Origin: UMGS1613 sp045636225
GTDB lineage: Bacteria > Bacillota_I > Bacilli_A > RF39 > UBA660
NCBI GenBank assembly: GCA_045636225.1
Contig: JAZTXB010000150.1
Location: forward strand, 1-38,605
DNA: 38,605 bases
Direction: 5' to 3'
Position 1 is the stretch's first letter. Each line of letters starts with the position of its first letter. The translations under genes and the position numbers were made by a program. Under the pieces are notes generated by a model. That model did not search any database. It saw only the letters and a program-made list of their open reading frames with translations, and was not told the origin of the DNA. This document shows positions 13,334-21,969 of the stretch, piece by piece.

Positions 13334-14329
13334 ATGGATAAATACAATAAAGAGATAGAACAAACATTACTTAATAATGAAAAAGCAATGTTGAAACAAT
13401 TAGAAACAACATATGTAAAAGCATTAGCAGATGTAAAAGGTCGTTTAAGACTATTACAGGCCCGAGAAGAAACACAAAGTGTTATCTATCAAATAAACTA
13501 TCAAAAGTCCCTAGAAAGCCAAATAAATGCTATTTTAGGGGTACTTAAACAAGATAATATAACTAATGTTCAAGATTTTCTTAATCATATGTATGAAGAT
13601 GGGTATTTAGGGGTGCAATATTCATTAATGCAACAAGGAGTACCTGTTATAACTGCTATTAATCAAGAAGAAGTATCTAAATCTTTATTTAAACAATTAG
13701 GACATATGACATTTACAGATAGATTAAATGTTAATATGAACGATTTTAAAACAAAGATAAAAGATACAATCACAAGAGGTTTAGCAAGTGCAACTACATA
13801 TAGAGATATGGCGAACCAATTGTCATTAATTACTAATGAGGAATTATATAAGTCTTATAGGATAGCAAGAACAGAAGGACATAGGATAACAGCAGAAGCA
13901 AAGTTAAATTCTATGAAGAAAGCGAAACAACAAGGAGCGGATGTAGTAAAACAATGGGATGCTACATTAGATGGTAAGACTAGAAAGAACCATAGGAAAT
14001 TAGATGGTAAATGGGTAGAAGTTGATGAATATTTTGAAATAGGTGGAAGAAAAGTTAAAGCGCCTGGCAAATTTGGAAAAGCAGAAGAAGATATTAATTG
14101 TAGATGTATCTTATTAACTAGACCTAGATGGGCAGTAGATAAGACAAGAACAAAGAGTGCCAAAATAAAAGATGAATATGGTGAAGAAGTAGAAAAACTA
14201 ATCAATGTTAAAAACTATGATGATTATAAGAAAGGTTATTATAGAGTTTTAGAAGAAGATCCTGAAATAGAAAAGGTAGTTAAGGAAGCAAATAAAAGAA
14301 TTGCCAATATGAAAGGAGGAAGAAAATGA
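13334..14329 (+). CDS. MuF-type minor head protein (SPP1 gp7-like)
   Basis: A 331-residue protein. The C-terminal half is the phage Mu gpF-like domain: TEGHRITAEAKLNSMKKAKQ, QWDATLDGKTRKNHRKLDGK, VKAPGKFGKAEEDINCRCIL. The first half is helical. In SPP1 the homologue gp7 binds the portal and acts at DNA exit. Gene order portal, MuF, scaffold, capsid is standard. It overlaps the next gene by 4 bases. No C-terminal toxin domain is present. Confidence 0.88.
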   Translation: MDKYNKEIEQTLLNNEKAMLKQLETTYVKALADVKGRLRLLQAREETQSVIYQINYQKSLESQINAILGVLKQDNITNVQDFLNHMYEDGYLGVQYSLMQQGVPVITAINQEEVSKSLFKQLGHMTFTDRLNVNMNDFKTKIKDTITRGLASATTYRDMANQLSLITNEELYKSYRIARTEGHRITAEAKLNSMKKAKQQGADVVKQWDATLDGKTRKNHRKLDGKWVEVDEYFEIGGRKVKAPGKFGKAEEDINCRCILLTRPRWAVDKTRTKSAKIKDEYGEEVEKLINVKNYDDYKKGYYRVLEEDPEIEKVVKEANKRIANMKGGRK

Positions 14330-14532
14330 TTAAGTGTTTATGTAAAGAAAATGTACAAGACAAAAATACAGGAGAAAACTATGTAGCAGGTAAAGAGTAC
14401 AAATTTACAAAAGAAAGAGCAGAAGAAGTAACAAAGAGCAGATACTTTGAAATGGTTGGTGTAATTATTGAAGAACCAACAAAAGAAGTAGAAAAACCTA
14501 AAAAAACTGTTAAGAAAAGTACTAAAAAATAA
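14326..14532 (+). CDS. Small head-region protein with Lys-rich tail
   Basis: A 68-residue protein. The N-terminal MIKCLCKENVQDKNTGENYV followed by AGKEYKFTKERAEEVTKSRY resembles the short domain often found just upstream of phage scaffold genes. The tail is Lys/Pro-rich and could bind DNA. It overlaps the MuF gene by ATGA, so it belongs to the head operon. Exact role unknown. Confidence 0.7.
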   Translation: MIKCLCKENVQDKNTGENYVAGKEYKFTKERAEEVTKSRYFEMVGVIIEEPTKEVEKPKKTVKKSTKK

Positions 14533-14546
14533 TTAGTACTTTTTTA
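14515..14546 (+). terminator. Terminator-like hairpin after the small head gene
   Basis: AAAAGTACT at 14515-14523 pairs perfectly with AGTACTTTT at 14535-14543, followed by more T. It overlaps the 3' end of the small head gene. It probably sets a lower level of upstream gene transcript relative to the capsid genes, or serves as an mRNA 3' end. Confidence 0.65.
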
Positions 14547-14550
14547 TATA

Positions 14551-14640
14551 TGACTTTTTAACCAAAGATTGAAGTCGTAAAAGAACAATCTAGGAATATG
14601 AAATCTAATGAGTGATACTCGTAAAAAATCGTAGGAGGAA
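14551..14640 (+). ncRNA. Structured leader before the scaffold gene (possible pseudoknot)
   Basis: The 105-base gap between the terminator and the scaffold gene has no ORF. GACTT (14552-14556) pairs with AAGTC (14572-14576), and within that loop AGATTG (14566-14571) pairs with CAATCT (14586-14591), an H-type pseudoknot layout. A small hairpin GAGT-GAT-ACTC (14610-14620) follows, then GTAGGAGGA as ribosome binding site. It may control translation or stability of the highly expressed scaffold and capsid message. The fold is by eye only. Confidence 0.5.
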
Positions 14641-14646
14641 ATATTT

Positions 14647-15276
14647 ATGAATAGAGATTTTTTAAAGGGTTTGTTTAACAAACTTGAAAATGTTGATGAA
14701 GCAACTATGAAAGAAATCATGGATGCTATCATGGATGAGAATGGGAAAGGCATTAATGAGAGTAAATCAAAGATTGATGATTTAACAAGTCAATTAGGAT
14801 TAGCAACAAAAGAAAAAGATGAAGCTAACAAACTAATTGAAGAACTTAAAAAGTCTAATCAAGGTAATGAAGAATTACAAGGCAAGATTGGTACTTATGA
14901 AACTCAATTAAACGAATTGAAAGCAGAAAATGAACAATTAAAGTTAGATAATGCTATCAAAGTTGAATTATTAAGTGCTAAAGCAAAAGGCGATGATTTA
15001 GATTATTTAATGTTTAAGATTAAACAAAATAATGAGAAATTATCATTAAGTGAGAATGGAGAATTAAAAGGATTTGATGTTGAAGAAATTAAAACAGCAT
15101 ATCCAAGTAATTTTGAAGTTGAAACTAAAAAGGTGGTAGATGTAAACAACCTTCCTAAAATTGATAATAGTGATAATACAATCACTAAAGAACAATTTGA
15201 AAAAATGGGATATAAAGAAAGAACAAAACTTTATAATGAAAATCCTGATGTTTACAATGAATTAACTAAAAAATAA
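14647..15276 (+). CDS. Capsid scaffolding protein
   Basis: A 209-residue, acidic, mostly helical protein. The long coiled coil (KSKIDDLTSQLGLATKEKDE, continuing to about residue 100) and the position directly before the major capsid gene are diagnostic of the phage GP20-like scaffold family. It guides assembly of the procapsid and then leaves. Strong GTAGGAGGA ribosome binding site. Confidence 0.88.
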   Translation: MNRDFLKGLFNKLENVDEATMKEIMDAIMDENGKGINESKSKIDDLTSQLGLATKEKDEANKLIEELKKSNQGNEELQGKIGTYETQLNELKAENEQLKLDNAIKVELLSAKAKGDDLDYLMFKIKQNNEKLSLSENGELKGFDVEEIKTAYPSNFEVETKKVVDVNNLPKIDNSDNTITKEQFEKMGYKERTKLYNENPDVYNELTKK

Positions 15277-15298
15277 GAAAGAGAGAGTGAATTAAATT

Positions 15299-16165
15299 AT
15301 GGCATTAGAAACTAATGGAACAAAATTAGCACAATTAATTAACCCTGAAGTTATGGCTGATATGGTTAGTGCAAAAGCAGACAAAAAGGTAAGAGTATTA
15401 CCATATGCAAAAGTTGATACAACTTTACAAGGACAAGCAGGAGATACAATTAGTATTCCTAAATATGGATATATTGGAGAAGCAGTAGAAGTTGCTGAAG
15501 GCGAAGATATTCCAGTAAGACAAATGAGTGTTTCAAGTGAACAACACACAATTAAAAAAGCAGGTATTGGTGGAGTTTTAACTGATGAAGCGGTATTAAG
15601 TGGATATGGAAACCCAGTAGGAGAATTAACTAATCAAATGGCAACATCAATCGCAGGCAAATGTGATACAGATGCTTATGCAGAATTAGTAAAAGCACCT
15701 ACTATTTATAATGCAAGTGGTGTTATTTCATATGAAGAAACAGTAAAAGCAATTGATTTATTTGAAGAAGAAACAAATACTGAAAAAGCTATGTTTATTC
15801 ATCCAAAACAAACTACTCAATTAAGATTAGATCCTAACTTTATTGATAAATCTAAATATGGAAATGAAGTTATGTTAGATGGAGAAATTGGTATGATAGC
15901 AAATGCTCGTATAGTTGCTTCTAAAAAAGTTCAATTAGCAGATGGAGTATATTTAAACCCAATTGTTAAATTAGAAGAAGATACTGAAACAGAAGATGCT
16001 TCACCAGCATTAACTATTTTCTTAAAACGTGATACTAATGTAGAAACTGATAGAATTGCAAGAAACAGAACTACTGAAATCACTGGTGATAAAATGTATG
16101 TAGTAGCATTAACTAATGAAACTAAAGTTATTGTTGCTAAAATGAAAGAAACTGCAACAGTTTAA
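15299..16165 (+). CDS. Major capsid protein (N4-gp56/HK97-fold type)
   Basis: A 288-residue capsid protein. LAQLINPEVMADMVSAKADK, then GDTISIPKYGYIGEAVEVAE, GEDIPVRQMSVSSEQHTIKK and GIGGVLTDEAVLSGYGNP match the N4-gp56 family of HK97-fold major capsid proteins. It has no protease or delta domain, in keeping with a separate scaffold gene. It forms the icosahedral shell. AAGAGAGAGTGA precedes ATG. A terminator follows its stop, as is usual after capsid genes. Confidence 0.93.
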   Translation: MALETNGTKLAQLINPEVMADMVSAKADKKVRVLPYAKVDTTLQGQAGDTISIPKYGYIGEAVEVAEGEDIPVRQMSVSSEQHTIKKAGIGGVLTDEAVLSGYGNPVGELTNQMATSIAGKCDTDAYAELVKAPTIYNASGVISYEETVKAIDLFEEETNTEKAMFIHPKQTTQLRLDPNFIDKSKYGNEVMLDGEIGMIANARIVASKKVQLADGVYLNPIVKLEEDTETEDASPALTIFLKRDTNVETDRIARNRTTEITGDKMYVVALTNETKVIVAKMKETATV

Positions 16166-16167
16166 TG

Positions 16168-16198
16168 AGAGAGGTTTTAATACCTCTCTTTAATTTTT
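16168..16198 (+). terminator. Terminator after the major capsid gene
   Basis: AGAGAGGT at 16168-16175 pairs with ACCTCTCT at 16182-16189 around a 6-base loop, then TTAATTTTT. It would insulate the abundant capsid message from the connector genes. Confidence 0.75.
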
Positions 16199-16215
16199 AA
16201 AAGAGAGGTGAAACT

Positions 16216-16746
16216 ATGTTAATAAGTGCAGGAGATTTAAAATCTCGCTATACAAAATTTGTTGATATTGATGATGATTTAATAACTAGAAAATTAAGTG
16301 TAATAGAAAATACTATTAGAAAATATACAAACAATAATTTTCAAAATAGATTAATTAGATTTAATGCTAGTGTAGAAGGTGGAGTTATAAAAGGTACAAG
16401 TCCTTATTTAAAGTCATTAGATACTATTGAAATAAGTGATGGAGTTAATAAGGGTTTATATACTGTTATAAGCCTTGATGATGGAGTTGAAACCATTGAA
16501 ACCTTATATGATTACCCTGAACAACTAATAACTAAAATAGAGTATCCTATTGATGTTATAGAGGGTGCTATTGATTTGTTAGATTGGGAACTTATCAAAC
16601 AAGGTAAGGAAAATTCTAATGTAGCAAGTGAAAGTATATCAAGACATAATGTAAGTTATGTACAAAGAACAAAAGATAATACTATAAATGGTTATCCTGT
16701 TGAACTATTTAATTTTTGTGATAATTATAAGAAGGCTAGATTTTAA
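16216..16746 (+). CDS. Head-tail connector protein (gp6/gp15-like adaptor)
   Basis: A 176-residue protein. The helical N-terminal part (MLISAGDLKSRYTKFVDIDD, then LSVIENTIRKYTNNNF) and a C-terminal YPIDVIEGAIDLLDWE region fit the adaptor that binds beneath the portal (SPP1 gp15, HK97 gp6 family). Located first after the capsid gene, the usual place. AAAGAGAGGTGA is its ribosome binding site. Confidence 0.82.
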   Translation: MLISAGDLKSRYTKFVDIDDDLITRKLSVIENTIRKYTNNNFQNRLIRFNASVEGGVIKGTSPYLKSLDTIEISDGVNKGLYTVISLDDGVETIETLYDYPEQLITKIEYPIDVIEGAIDLLDWELIKQGKENSNVASESISRHNVSYVQRTKDNTINGYPVELFNFCDNYKKARF

Positions 16747-17075
16747 TGAAAAAAATAGGTGGAAATACTAATTTAATTCTTAAAGTTAAAAGTCAAACCG
16801 AAAATGAAATAGGTGAAAAGGTAACATCATGGGTAGATTATAAAACTATTCATGGATTTATGGATTTTATGAGTGAAACTACTGATAGAATAAAATACAA
16901 TTCTAAAATAGTGGAAAGTACTCATGTTTTTGTATGTGATTATGTTGATATTGATAAAAGTGAACTTGAACTAAAAGCGTTTCATAATAATAAAGAATAC
17001 GAGATAACATTTATTGATGATCCAATGGGATTACATTATCAATTAGAGATATTTCTTAAATACATAGGTGATTAA
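16746..17075 (+). CDS. Head closure protein
   Basis: A 109-residue beta-rich protein (KVKSQTENEIGEKVTSWVDY, ending GLHYQLEIFLKYIGD) of the SPP1 gp16 / HK97 head-tail joining type that closes the head after packaging. Its ATG overlaps the previous stop (TAATG). Confidence 0.8.
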   Translation: MKKIGGNTNLILKVKSQTENEIGEKVTSWVDYKTIHGFMDFMSETTDRIKYNSKIVESTHVFVCDYVDIDKSELELKAFHNNKEYEITFIDDPMGLHYQLEIFLKYIGD

Positions 17076-17076
17076 T

Positions 17077-17505
17077 ATGGCTATGGTAAAAGCAGGACAA
17101 GTAATATTTGAAGATTTTACTGGTGAAGTAAACGAACAAATACAAAATATCCTTGTTAATTGGTTAGAAGAAGCAAGTAGTGAACTATCTAGTCAAGCGG
17201 CAAAGAGAACTAGAAGGGGAACAGGTGAAACCGCTGATAAGTGGACTAATTTAGTTGATAAAACTAATATGGTTGCTTATGTAGGAAACCCTTTAGAAAA
17301 TGCTATTTGGGAAGAGTATGGAACTGGTGAATATGCTTTAAATAATGATGGGCGAAAGGGTGGATGGTATTATCATGATGAGAAAGATGGGAAATTCCAT
17401 CATACATATGGTAAAACACCAACTAGAGCATTACACCATGCTTTTAATCAAAATGAAGCTATGTTAAAAGAAGTTTTAAAATCACAATTAGGAAGTATGA
17501 AATAA
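17077..17505 (+). CDS. HK97 gp10-like head-tail component
   Basis: A 142-residue protein (MAMVKAGQVIFEDFTGEVNE; AAKRTRRGTGETADKWTNLV; ENAIWEEYGTGEYALN; TPTRALHHAFNQNEAMLKE). The EYGTGEYA and TPTRALHHAF motifs are typical of the HK97 gp10 family. Start chosen at ATG 17077, four bases after AGGTGAT. The GTG at 17068 lies in the ribosome binding site. It works at the head-tail junction, probably in tail completion. Confidence 0.87.
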   Translation: MAMVKAGQVIFEDFTGEVNEQIQNILVNWLEEASSELSSQAAKRTRRGTGETADKWTNLVDKTNMVAYVGNPLENAIWEEYGTGEYALNNDGRKGGWYYHDEKDGKFHHTYGKTPTRALHHAFNQNEAMLKEVLKSQLGSMK

Positions 17506-17867
17506 TGGAGAAAGAACTATTAAAGGTTATCAATAGAGAGTTATTAAGTTTAGGTATTAATTATGAGTATGGAGAATATACAGGTGAATTAACCTATCCA
17601 TATGCAGTAGGTGAATATAGTGAAAACGATTATCAATATGAAAACAATATAACTAATGGTGAATTTATTTTAGTTGTATTTCATAAAGGTAATGAATTAG
17701 ATTTAGTCAATATCAAAGAACAAGTAAAAAATAAGTTTGCTGATTATAGAGAAGTTGTAAATGGTGGAACTATCTATGTTTCATATAGAAACAAATTATT
17801 TATAAGAGAAGCAAATTTAAAAAAGATGGAAATATATTTAGACACTAAAACGATGAAAGGAGTGTAA
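17505..17867 (+). CDS. Tail terminator/completion protein
   Basis: A 120-residue protein (ELLSLGINYEYGEYTGELTY, then PYAVGEYSENDYQYENN). Size, alpha-beta character and location between the gp10-like gene and the tail tube gene fit the tail terminator (SPP1 gp17 type). Its ATG overlaps the previous TAA (TAATG). Confidence 0.78.
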   Translation: MEKELLKVINRELLSLGINYEYGEYTGELTYPYAVGEYSENDYQYENNITNGEFILVVFHKGNELDLVNIKEQVKNKFADYREVVNGGTIYVSYRNKLFIREANLKKMEIYLDTKTMKGV

Positions 17868-17870
17868 TAT

Positions 17871-18437
17871 ATGTTAAAAAAACATGCTATATCAGCAGAT
17901 ACTGCTAAAAATATTCCTTTAGGAGCGGGAATATTAGTACATAATCTAGTTTTTGAAACTAATGATTGGAAATATGATGAATTAGGAGCTTCTAACGGAG
18001 GAAATAAAGTTGCCTATGAAAGAGAATATTTAGATCTTGAAGTAGATGGCAAAACAGTTAAAGTAGAAGGATTTGATGTTAAAGTTTCTGAAACAGGAAA
18101 AATGACATTAAACCTAGCAGAATATAAGAAAGATACTCTAGTATCTGCATTAGGACTAGAATTAGATAGTTCTTCAAGTGTAACAGGTTATGAAAAATAT
18201 AAACCTAGTAAAAACAATGTTTACCTAGAAAATTTAGGTTTTGTAGGTTATACAGCAGAAGGGAAAGCAATTATAGTAAAATTTCCTAAAGCAATTTGTT
18301 TAAGTGCATTTGAACTTGAACTTAAAAATAAAGAACAAGGGGTAATGGCATTAGAATTTGATGCAGTAGCACCAACTAGTTCAGATAATTATGAAGAATT
18401 AGGAATAGAATTTTATTTTCCAGTAGCAACAGTATAA
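17871..18437 (+). CDS. Major tail tube protein
   Basis: A 188-residue protein (PLGAGILVHNLVFETNDWKY; GFDVKVSETGKMTLNLAEYK; ending LGIEFYFPVATV). The gene is located between the tail terminator and the tail chaperones and precedes the tape measure, the standard slot for the tail tube subunit of siphoviruses. Preceded by AAAGGAGTG. Confidence 0.85.
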   Translation: MLKKHAISADTAKNIPLGAGILVHNLVFETNDWKYDELGASNGGNKVAYEREYLDLEVDGKTVKVEGFDVKVSETGKMTLNLAEYKKDTLVSALGLELDSSSSVTGYEKYKPSKNNVYLENLGFVGYTAEGKAIIVKFPKAICLSAFELELKNKEQGVMALEFDAVAPTSSDNYEELGIEFYFPVATV

Positions 18438-18456
18438 TTTGAAAGGAGTGTAGCAC

Positions 18457-18876
18457 ATGGAAGAAGTTAAGGAAGTAGTAGAACAAACACCAAAATATAT
18501 TTTACATACACCAAAAGCACCTGATATTTTCACATTAGCAAGTATCATAGGTAAGATTGGTGTAAATAAATTCTCTAGCATTTTACAAAAAGATGAGATA
18601 CAAGAATTAGTAAAAGATGTATCTAAAAAGAAAAGTATTAATAGTGAAGATATTTCTATGATAACAGGAATAGGAGTATTTACTGAAATAGCACAAGTTA
18701 TTTTAGTAGGTATGCCTGTATGTGAGGAAGATATATATAAACTATTATCCAATACTAGTAATTTAAAAGTAGAAGAAGTTAAAGAACTTGATGGTGTTAC
18801 ATTCCTTGAAATGATAATTGACTTTTTCAAAAGAAATATGGATTTTATCAAGGCTGCTTCAAAATATGTAAAATAG
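18457..18876 (+). CDS. Tail assembly chaperone, upstream part (gpG-like)
   Basis: A 139-residue helical protein (KEVVEQTPKYILHTPKAPDI, then FTLASIIGKIGVNKFSSILQ) between tail tube and tape measure. This is the place of the gpG/gpGT chaperones that coat the tape measure during tail assembly. The reading frame ends at TAG 18874, and the downstream frame has no convincing start of its own, so a -1 ribosomal frameshift is expected to make a longer version (see next entry). Confidence 0.8.
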   Translation: MEEVKEVVEQTPKYILHTPKAPDIFTLASIIGKIGVNKFSSILQKDEIQELVKDVSKKKSINSEDISMITGIGVFTEIAQVILVGMPVCEEDIYKLLSNTSNLKVEEVKELDGVTFLEMIIDFFKRNMDFIKAASKYVK

Positions 18877-19175
18877 GTGAATTAGATTTTTGGGACTTGA
18901 TATTTAAAAGATATTCAAGTCCCTTTTTATTTTTAGATAATTTAATAATTCAAGGTAAATTATGTGAAGGAATAAACACAATTTGGAACCAAAACGAAGA
19001 AGATAAGTTATGGCAATTATATTTATCTATTCCAATGAAAGAAAAATCATATGTGGATTGGAAGAATGAAGTTGTATCTAAAAATGAAGAAGAACCTAGT
19101 TTTGAAGTAGCCAAAGATATAGAAGAAGTAAAAAATAATGCAAGAAATATATTAAAGAATTTCAAACCCCAATAA
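18870..19175 (+). CDS. Tail assembly chaperone, frameshift extension (gp15/gpT-like)
   Basis: An ORF in the -1 frame relative to the upstream chaperone, open through the end of that gene. It encodes IGELDFWDLIFKRY, then SSPFLFLDNLIIQGKLCEGI and DKLWQLYLSIPMKEKSYVDW, like the Gp15-type second chaperone part. The only start-like codon (TTG 18897) is 17 bases from the nearest AGGTGA, too far. Slips at A-AAA (18861-18864 or 18870-18873) would join the frames, and CTTTTTC (18822-18828) is another candidate. A strong hairpin at 18892-18923 may stimulate slipping. It ends 16 bases before the tape measure gene. Confidence 0.72.
   Translation, partial: KIGELDFWDLIFKRYSSPFLFLDNLIIQGKLCEGINTIWNQNEEDKLWQLYLSIPMKEKSYVDWKNEVVSKNEEEPSFEVAKDIEEVKNNARNILKNFKPQ
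18892..18935 (+). other. Hairpin in the chaperone frameshift region (also terminator-like)
   Basis: GGGACTTGA at 18892-18900 pairs perfectly with TCAAGTCCC at 18915-18923, with further partial pairing inside. It lies 18 bases downstream of the second A-AAA. The T5-A-T5 run at 18924-18934 means it also reads as a Rho-independent terminator inside an open frame. Either frameshift stimulation, partial attenuation of tail genes, or both is possible. Confidence 0.6.
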
Positions 19176-19191
19176 GAAAGGAGGGTGAAAT

Positions 19192-21333
19192 ATGGCAGGA
19201 ACAAGTGTATTTAGTCTTTTAGGTAAGATAGCAATAGATGGTGTAGATGAAAGTAAAAAAGCCTTAAATGATGTATCTAAAACTGGTGAAGATACCAAAA
19301 AGAAACTTGATGTTAGTTTTAAAGATATAGCAAATAAAGCTGGTGAATTAGGAAAGAAAATGGCACTTGGTTTAGCGGGTGTAGTAACAGCAGCGGTAGC
19401 AGGAGTAGAAGCGACGAGAGAGTTTAGACAAGATTATGGTAAGTTAGAAACTACATTTGAAACCACTAATCAAAAAGCAGGAACAGCAAAAGAAACATTT
19501 AAAACTTTGTTTGGTATTTTAGGCGAAGATGATACCGCAATAGAAACAGCAAACCATTTAGCAATGATGACTAATAACGAAAAGGATCTAGCACAATGGA
19601 CTGACGTTTTAACAGGTGTATATGCGACATTTGGAGATAGTTTACCACTTGAAGGACTTGCCGAAGCGGCTAACGAAACAGCGAGAGTAGGACAAGTAAC
19701 AGGCCCACTTGCCGATGCTTTAAATTGGGCAGGAGTTAGTGAAGATGCTTTTAATGAAAAATTATTAGAATGTACTTCTACACAAGAAAGAGAAAAACTA
19801 ATAAGAGAAACATTAAATGGTTTATATGGAGAAGCAAGTGAAACATATAAAGATGTTAATGGAAATGTAATAGCAAACAATGAAGCACAAGCTGAATTAA
19901 ATATGAAACTAGCAGATGCAACAGCAAAATTAGAACCTTTAATAACAAAAGGAAAATTATTTTTAGCAGAAGTATTACAAAAATTAGAACCTGTAATTAC
20001 TTGGGTTATTGATAATATGGATGTTCTAGCACCAATTATATTAACTATTGTAGGAGCTTTAACTTTATTCTCAACAACTATGGGTATTGTTAATGCAGTT
20101 ATGATGGCTTCACCTGTAACTTGGATTGTACTGGCAATTGTAGCGGCATTGGCGGCATTAGTAACAATTATAGTATTAGTAGTAAAACATTGGGATACGA
20201 TAAAAGAAACCGCTTCTAATGTTTGGAATGGAATAAAAGAAATTTGGGGTAAAGTTGCAGATTGGTTTAAATCAAATGTAATAGATCCAGTAGTTAGTTT
20301 CTTTCAAGGTTTATGGGAAGGTATTCAAGCGGTATGGGATGGAATTGTGTCTGGAATACGAATTTTTATTGGAATAGTCGCCGCAATATTTGATGCAGCC
20401 TTTCAATTAATAACTTTACCATTTAGATTTATTTGGGAAAACTGTAAAGAATATGTATTTTCTGCTTTTGAGTGGATTAAAGAAAAAATACAAAATGCTA
20501 TTGATAAAATTAAATCTTTTGTAAAAAAAGGATTTGATTTAGTTAACAAATACATAGTAGAACCAATTAATAAAGCTAAAGAAAAAGTAATAGCAACTTT
20601 TACTATGATAAAAGAAAAAATAGATTATTATATAACACTAGCAAAAGCAATTGTGCAAAAAACATTTAATACTATTAAAGAGAAAATAACAACTCCAATC
20701 ATTAATGCAAAAAATAAAGTTGTTGAAATATTTAATAATATTAAAAATTCAATATCAGAAAAAATAAATAGTCTTAAAAACACTGTCACAAATGTTTTCA
20801 ACAAAATCAAAGAGGCTATTTCAAAACCTATTGAAAAAGCAAGAGATACTGTTAAAAAAGTCGTAGATAAGATTAAAGGGTTCTTTAATTTTAAAGTATC
20901 ATTACCAAATATTAAATTACCTCATTTCTCAATTAAACCAAAAGGATGGGAATTAGGAGATTTATTAAAAGGATCTATACCAAAACTAGGAATAGATTGG
21001 TATGCAAAAGCAGTAAGAGCGCCAATGTTATTAGACAAACCTACTGCATTTGGTATTTCACCAAACGGAAACATCCAAGTAGGAGGAGAAGCGGGAAGTG
21101 AAATAGTAGGTGGAACTAATACCATTATGGGAATGATTAGTGATGCAGTAAGTAGTAATAATGGTGGAATAGAAAACAAATTAGATAAATTGATTTATTT
21201 ATTCTCTAATTTAACTCAAGTAATGAGTAACCAACAAGTAGTATTAAGTACAGGTGAATTAGTAGGTGCTATGGTAAATCCAATGGATAGAGCGTTAGGA
21301 AAATTAGCTGATGATAGAAGGAGGGGGAGATAG
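19192..21333 (+). CDS. Tail tape measure protein
   Basis: A 713-residue protein with the character of a tape measure: an alanine-rich helical start (FKDIANKAGELGKKMALGLA), a conserved domain around DYGKLETTFETTNQKAGTAK, two hydrophobic segments near residues 280-330 (APIILTIVGALTLFSTTMGI and TWIVLAIVAALAALVTIIVL), repeated VWNGI/AVWDGI motifs, and a long Lys-rich helix (KEKITTPIINAKNKVVEIFN). It sets tail length and helps DNA pass the membrane. The modest length predicts a comparatively short tail. AGGAGGGTG precedes ATG. Confidence 0.95.
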   Translation: MAGTSVFSLLGKIAIDGVDESKKALNDVSKTGEDTKKKLDVSFKDIANKAGELGKKMALGLAGVVTAAVAGVEATREFRQDYGKLETTFETTNQKAGTAKETFKTLFGILGEDDTAIETANHLAMMTNNEKDLAQWTDVLTGVYATFGDSLPLEGLAEAANETARVGQVTGPLADALNWAGVSEDAFNEKLLECTSTQEREKLIRETLNGLYGEASETYKDVNGNVIANNEAQAELNMKLADATAKLEPLITKGKLFLAEVLQKLEPVITWVIDNMDVLAPIILTIVGALTLFSTTMGIVNAVMMASPVTWIVLAIVAALAALVTIIVLVVKHWDTIKETASNVWNGIKEIWGKVADWFKSNVIDPVVSFFQGLWEGIQAVWDGIVSGIRIFIGIVAAIFDAAFQLITLPFRFIWENCKEYVFSAFEWIKEKIQNAIDKIKSFVKKGFDLVNKYIVEPINKAKEKVIATFTMIKEKIDYYITLAKAIVQKTFNTIKEKITTPIINAKNKVVEIFNNIKNSISEKINSLKNTVTNVFNKIKEAISKPIEKARDTVKKVVDKIKGFFNFKVSLPNIKLPHFSIKPKGWELGDLLKGSIPKLGIDWYAKAVRAPMLLDKPTAFGISPNGNIQVGGEAGSEIVGGTNTIMGMISDAVSSNNGGIENKLDKLIYLFSNLTQVMSNQQVVLSTGELVGAMVNPMDRALGKLADDRRRGR

Positions 21334-21969
21334 ATGAATACAATTAAATTTGGTGATAAAGATAGTTTTAATGATTTTGGACTAATATTAAGACCAAAAG
21401 AAAGACCTTTTCCCGCTCCTAAAATTAACTATGTAAATATTGAAGGTGGAGATGGAGATTTAGACCTAACAACTTCTTTAACTGGTGATGTAAAGTATGA
21501 AAACATATCTTATAATTTAGAATTTACGTTAAAAGATAAAAGAGTGGATTGGGAAACAGCTTTATTAAACCTATCTACATATTTACATGGTAAAAAAATG
21601 AATTTAACCTTTAGTGAAGATCCTGATTATTACTATGTAGGAAGATATACATTAAATCCTTTAACAAGTGATAGGAATATAGGTTTATTAAGTATAGATT
21701 GTATATTAGAACCTTATAGACTTAAAAAGGATGAAACAATTAAAACAATTACAGGTACAGGAACATTAACATTATCTAATACTAGAAAATGGGTAATGCC
21801 TAAAATAACATCAACTTCAAGTATGGAATTTACTTTTGAAGGTAAATCTTTTGTTGTAAATGGTATTTTAGAAAGTCCTGATATAATTCTAAAAGAAGGA
21901 AGTAATTTAATAGAAGTAACAAGTGGTACAGGAACATTAACGGTTGCATATAGGGAGGGTAAATTATAA
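21334..21969 (+). CDS. Distal tail protein (Dit-like)
   Basis: A 211-residue protein (FGDKDSFNDFGLILRPKERP, then YVNIEGGDGDLDLTTSLTGD, NISYNLEFTLKDKR) of the siphovirus distal-tail family. It forms the hub that links tail tube to the tip and receptor-binding proteins. It starts immediately after the tape measure stop behind GGAGGGGGA, and overlaps the next gene (TAATG). Confidence 0.9.
   Translation: MNTIKFGDKDSFNDFGLILRPKERPFPAPKINYVNIEGGDGDLDLTTSLTGDVKYENISYNLEFTLKDKRVDWETALLNLSTYLHGKKMNLTFSEDPDYYYVGRYTLNPLTSDRNIGLLSIDCILEPYRLKKDETIKTITGTGTLTLSNTRKWVMPKITSTSSMEFTFEGKSFVVNGILESPDIILKEGSNLIEVTSGTGTLTVAYREGKL

Noticed and set aside
13334..14329. MuF protein with a polymorphic toxin domain
   Set aside because: The protein ends soon after the NCRC motif with a helical tail. 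There is no extra C-terminal domain and no immunity gene next to it.
14601..14630. Hammerhead ribozyme-like core (CTAATGAG ... CTCGTAAA) in the scaffold leader
   Set aside because: It superficially resembles CTGATGAG ... CGAAA, but the invariant G of CUGAUGA is replaced by A and an extra U interrupts GAAA. No stem I or III with the required cleavage site was seen.
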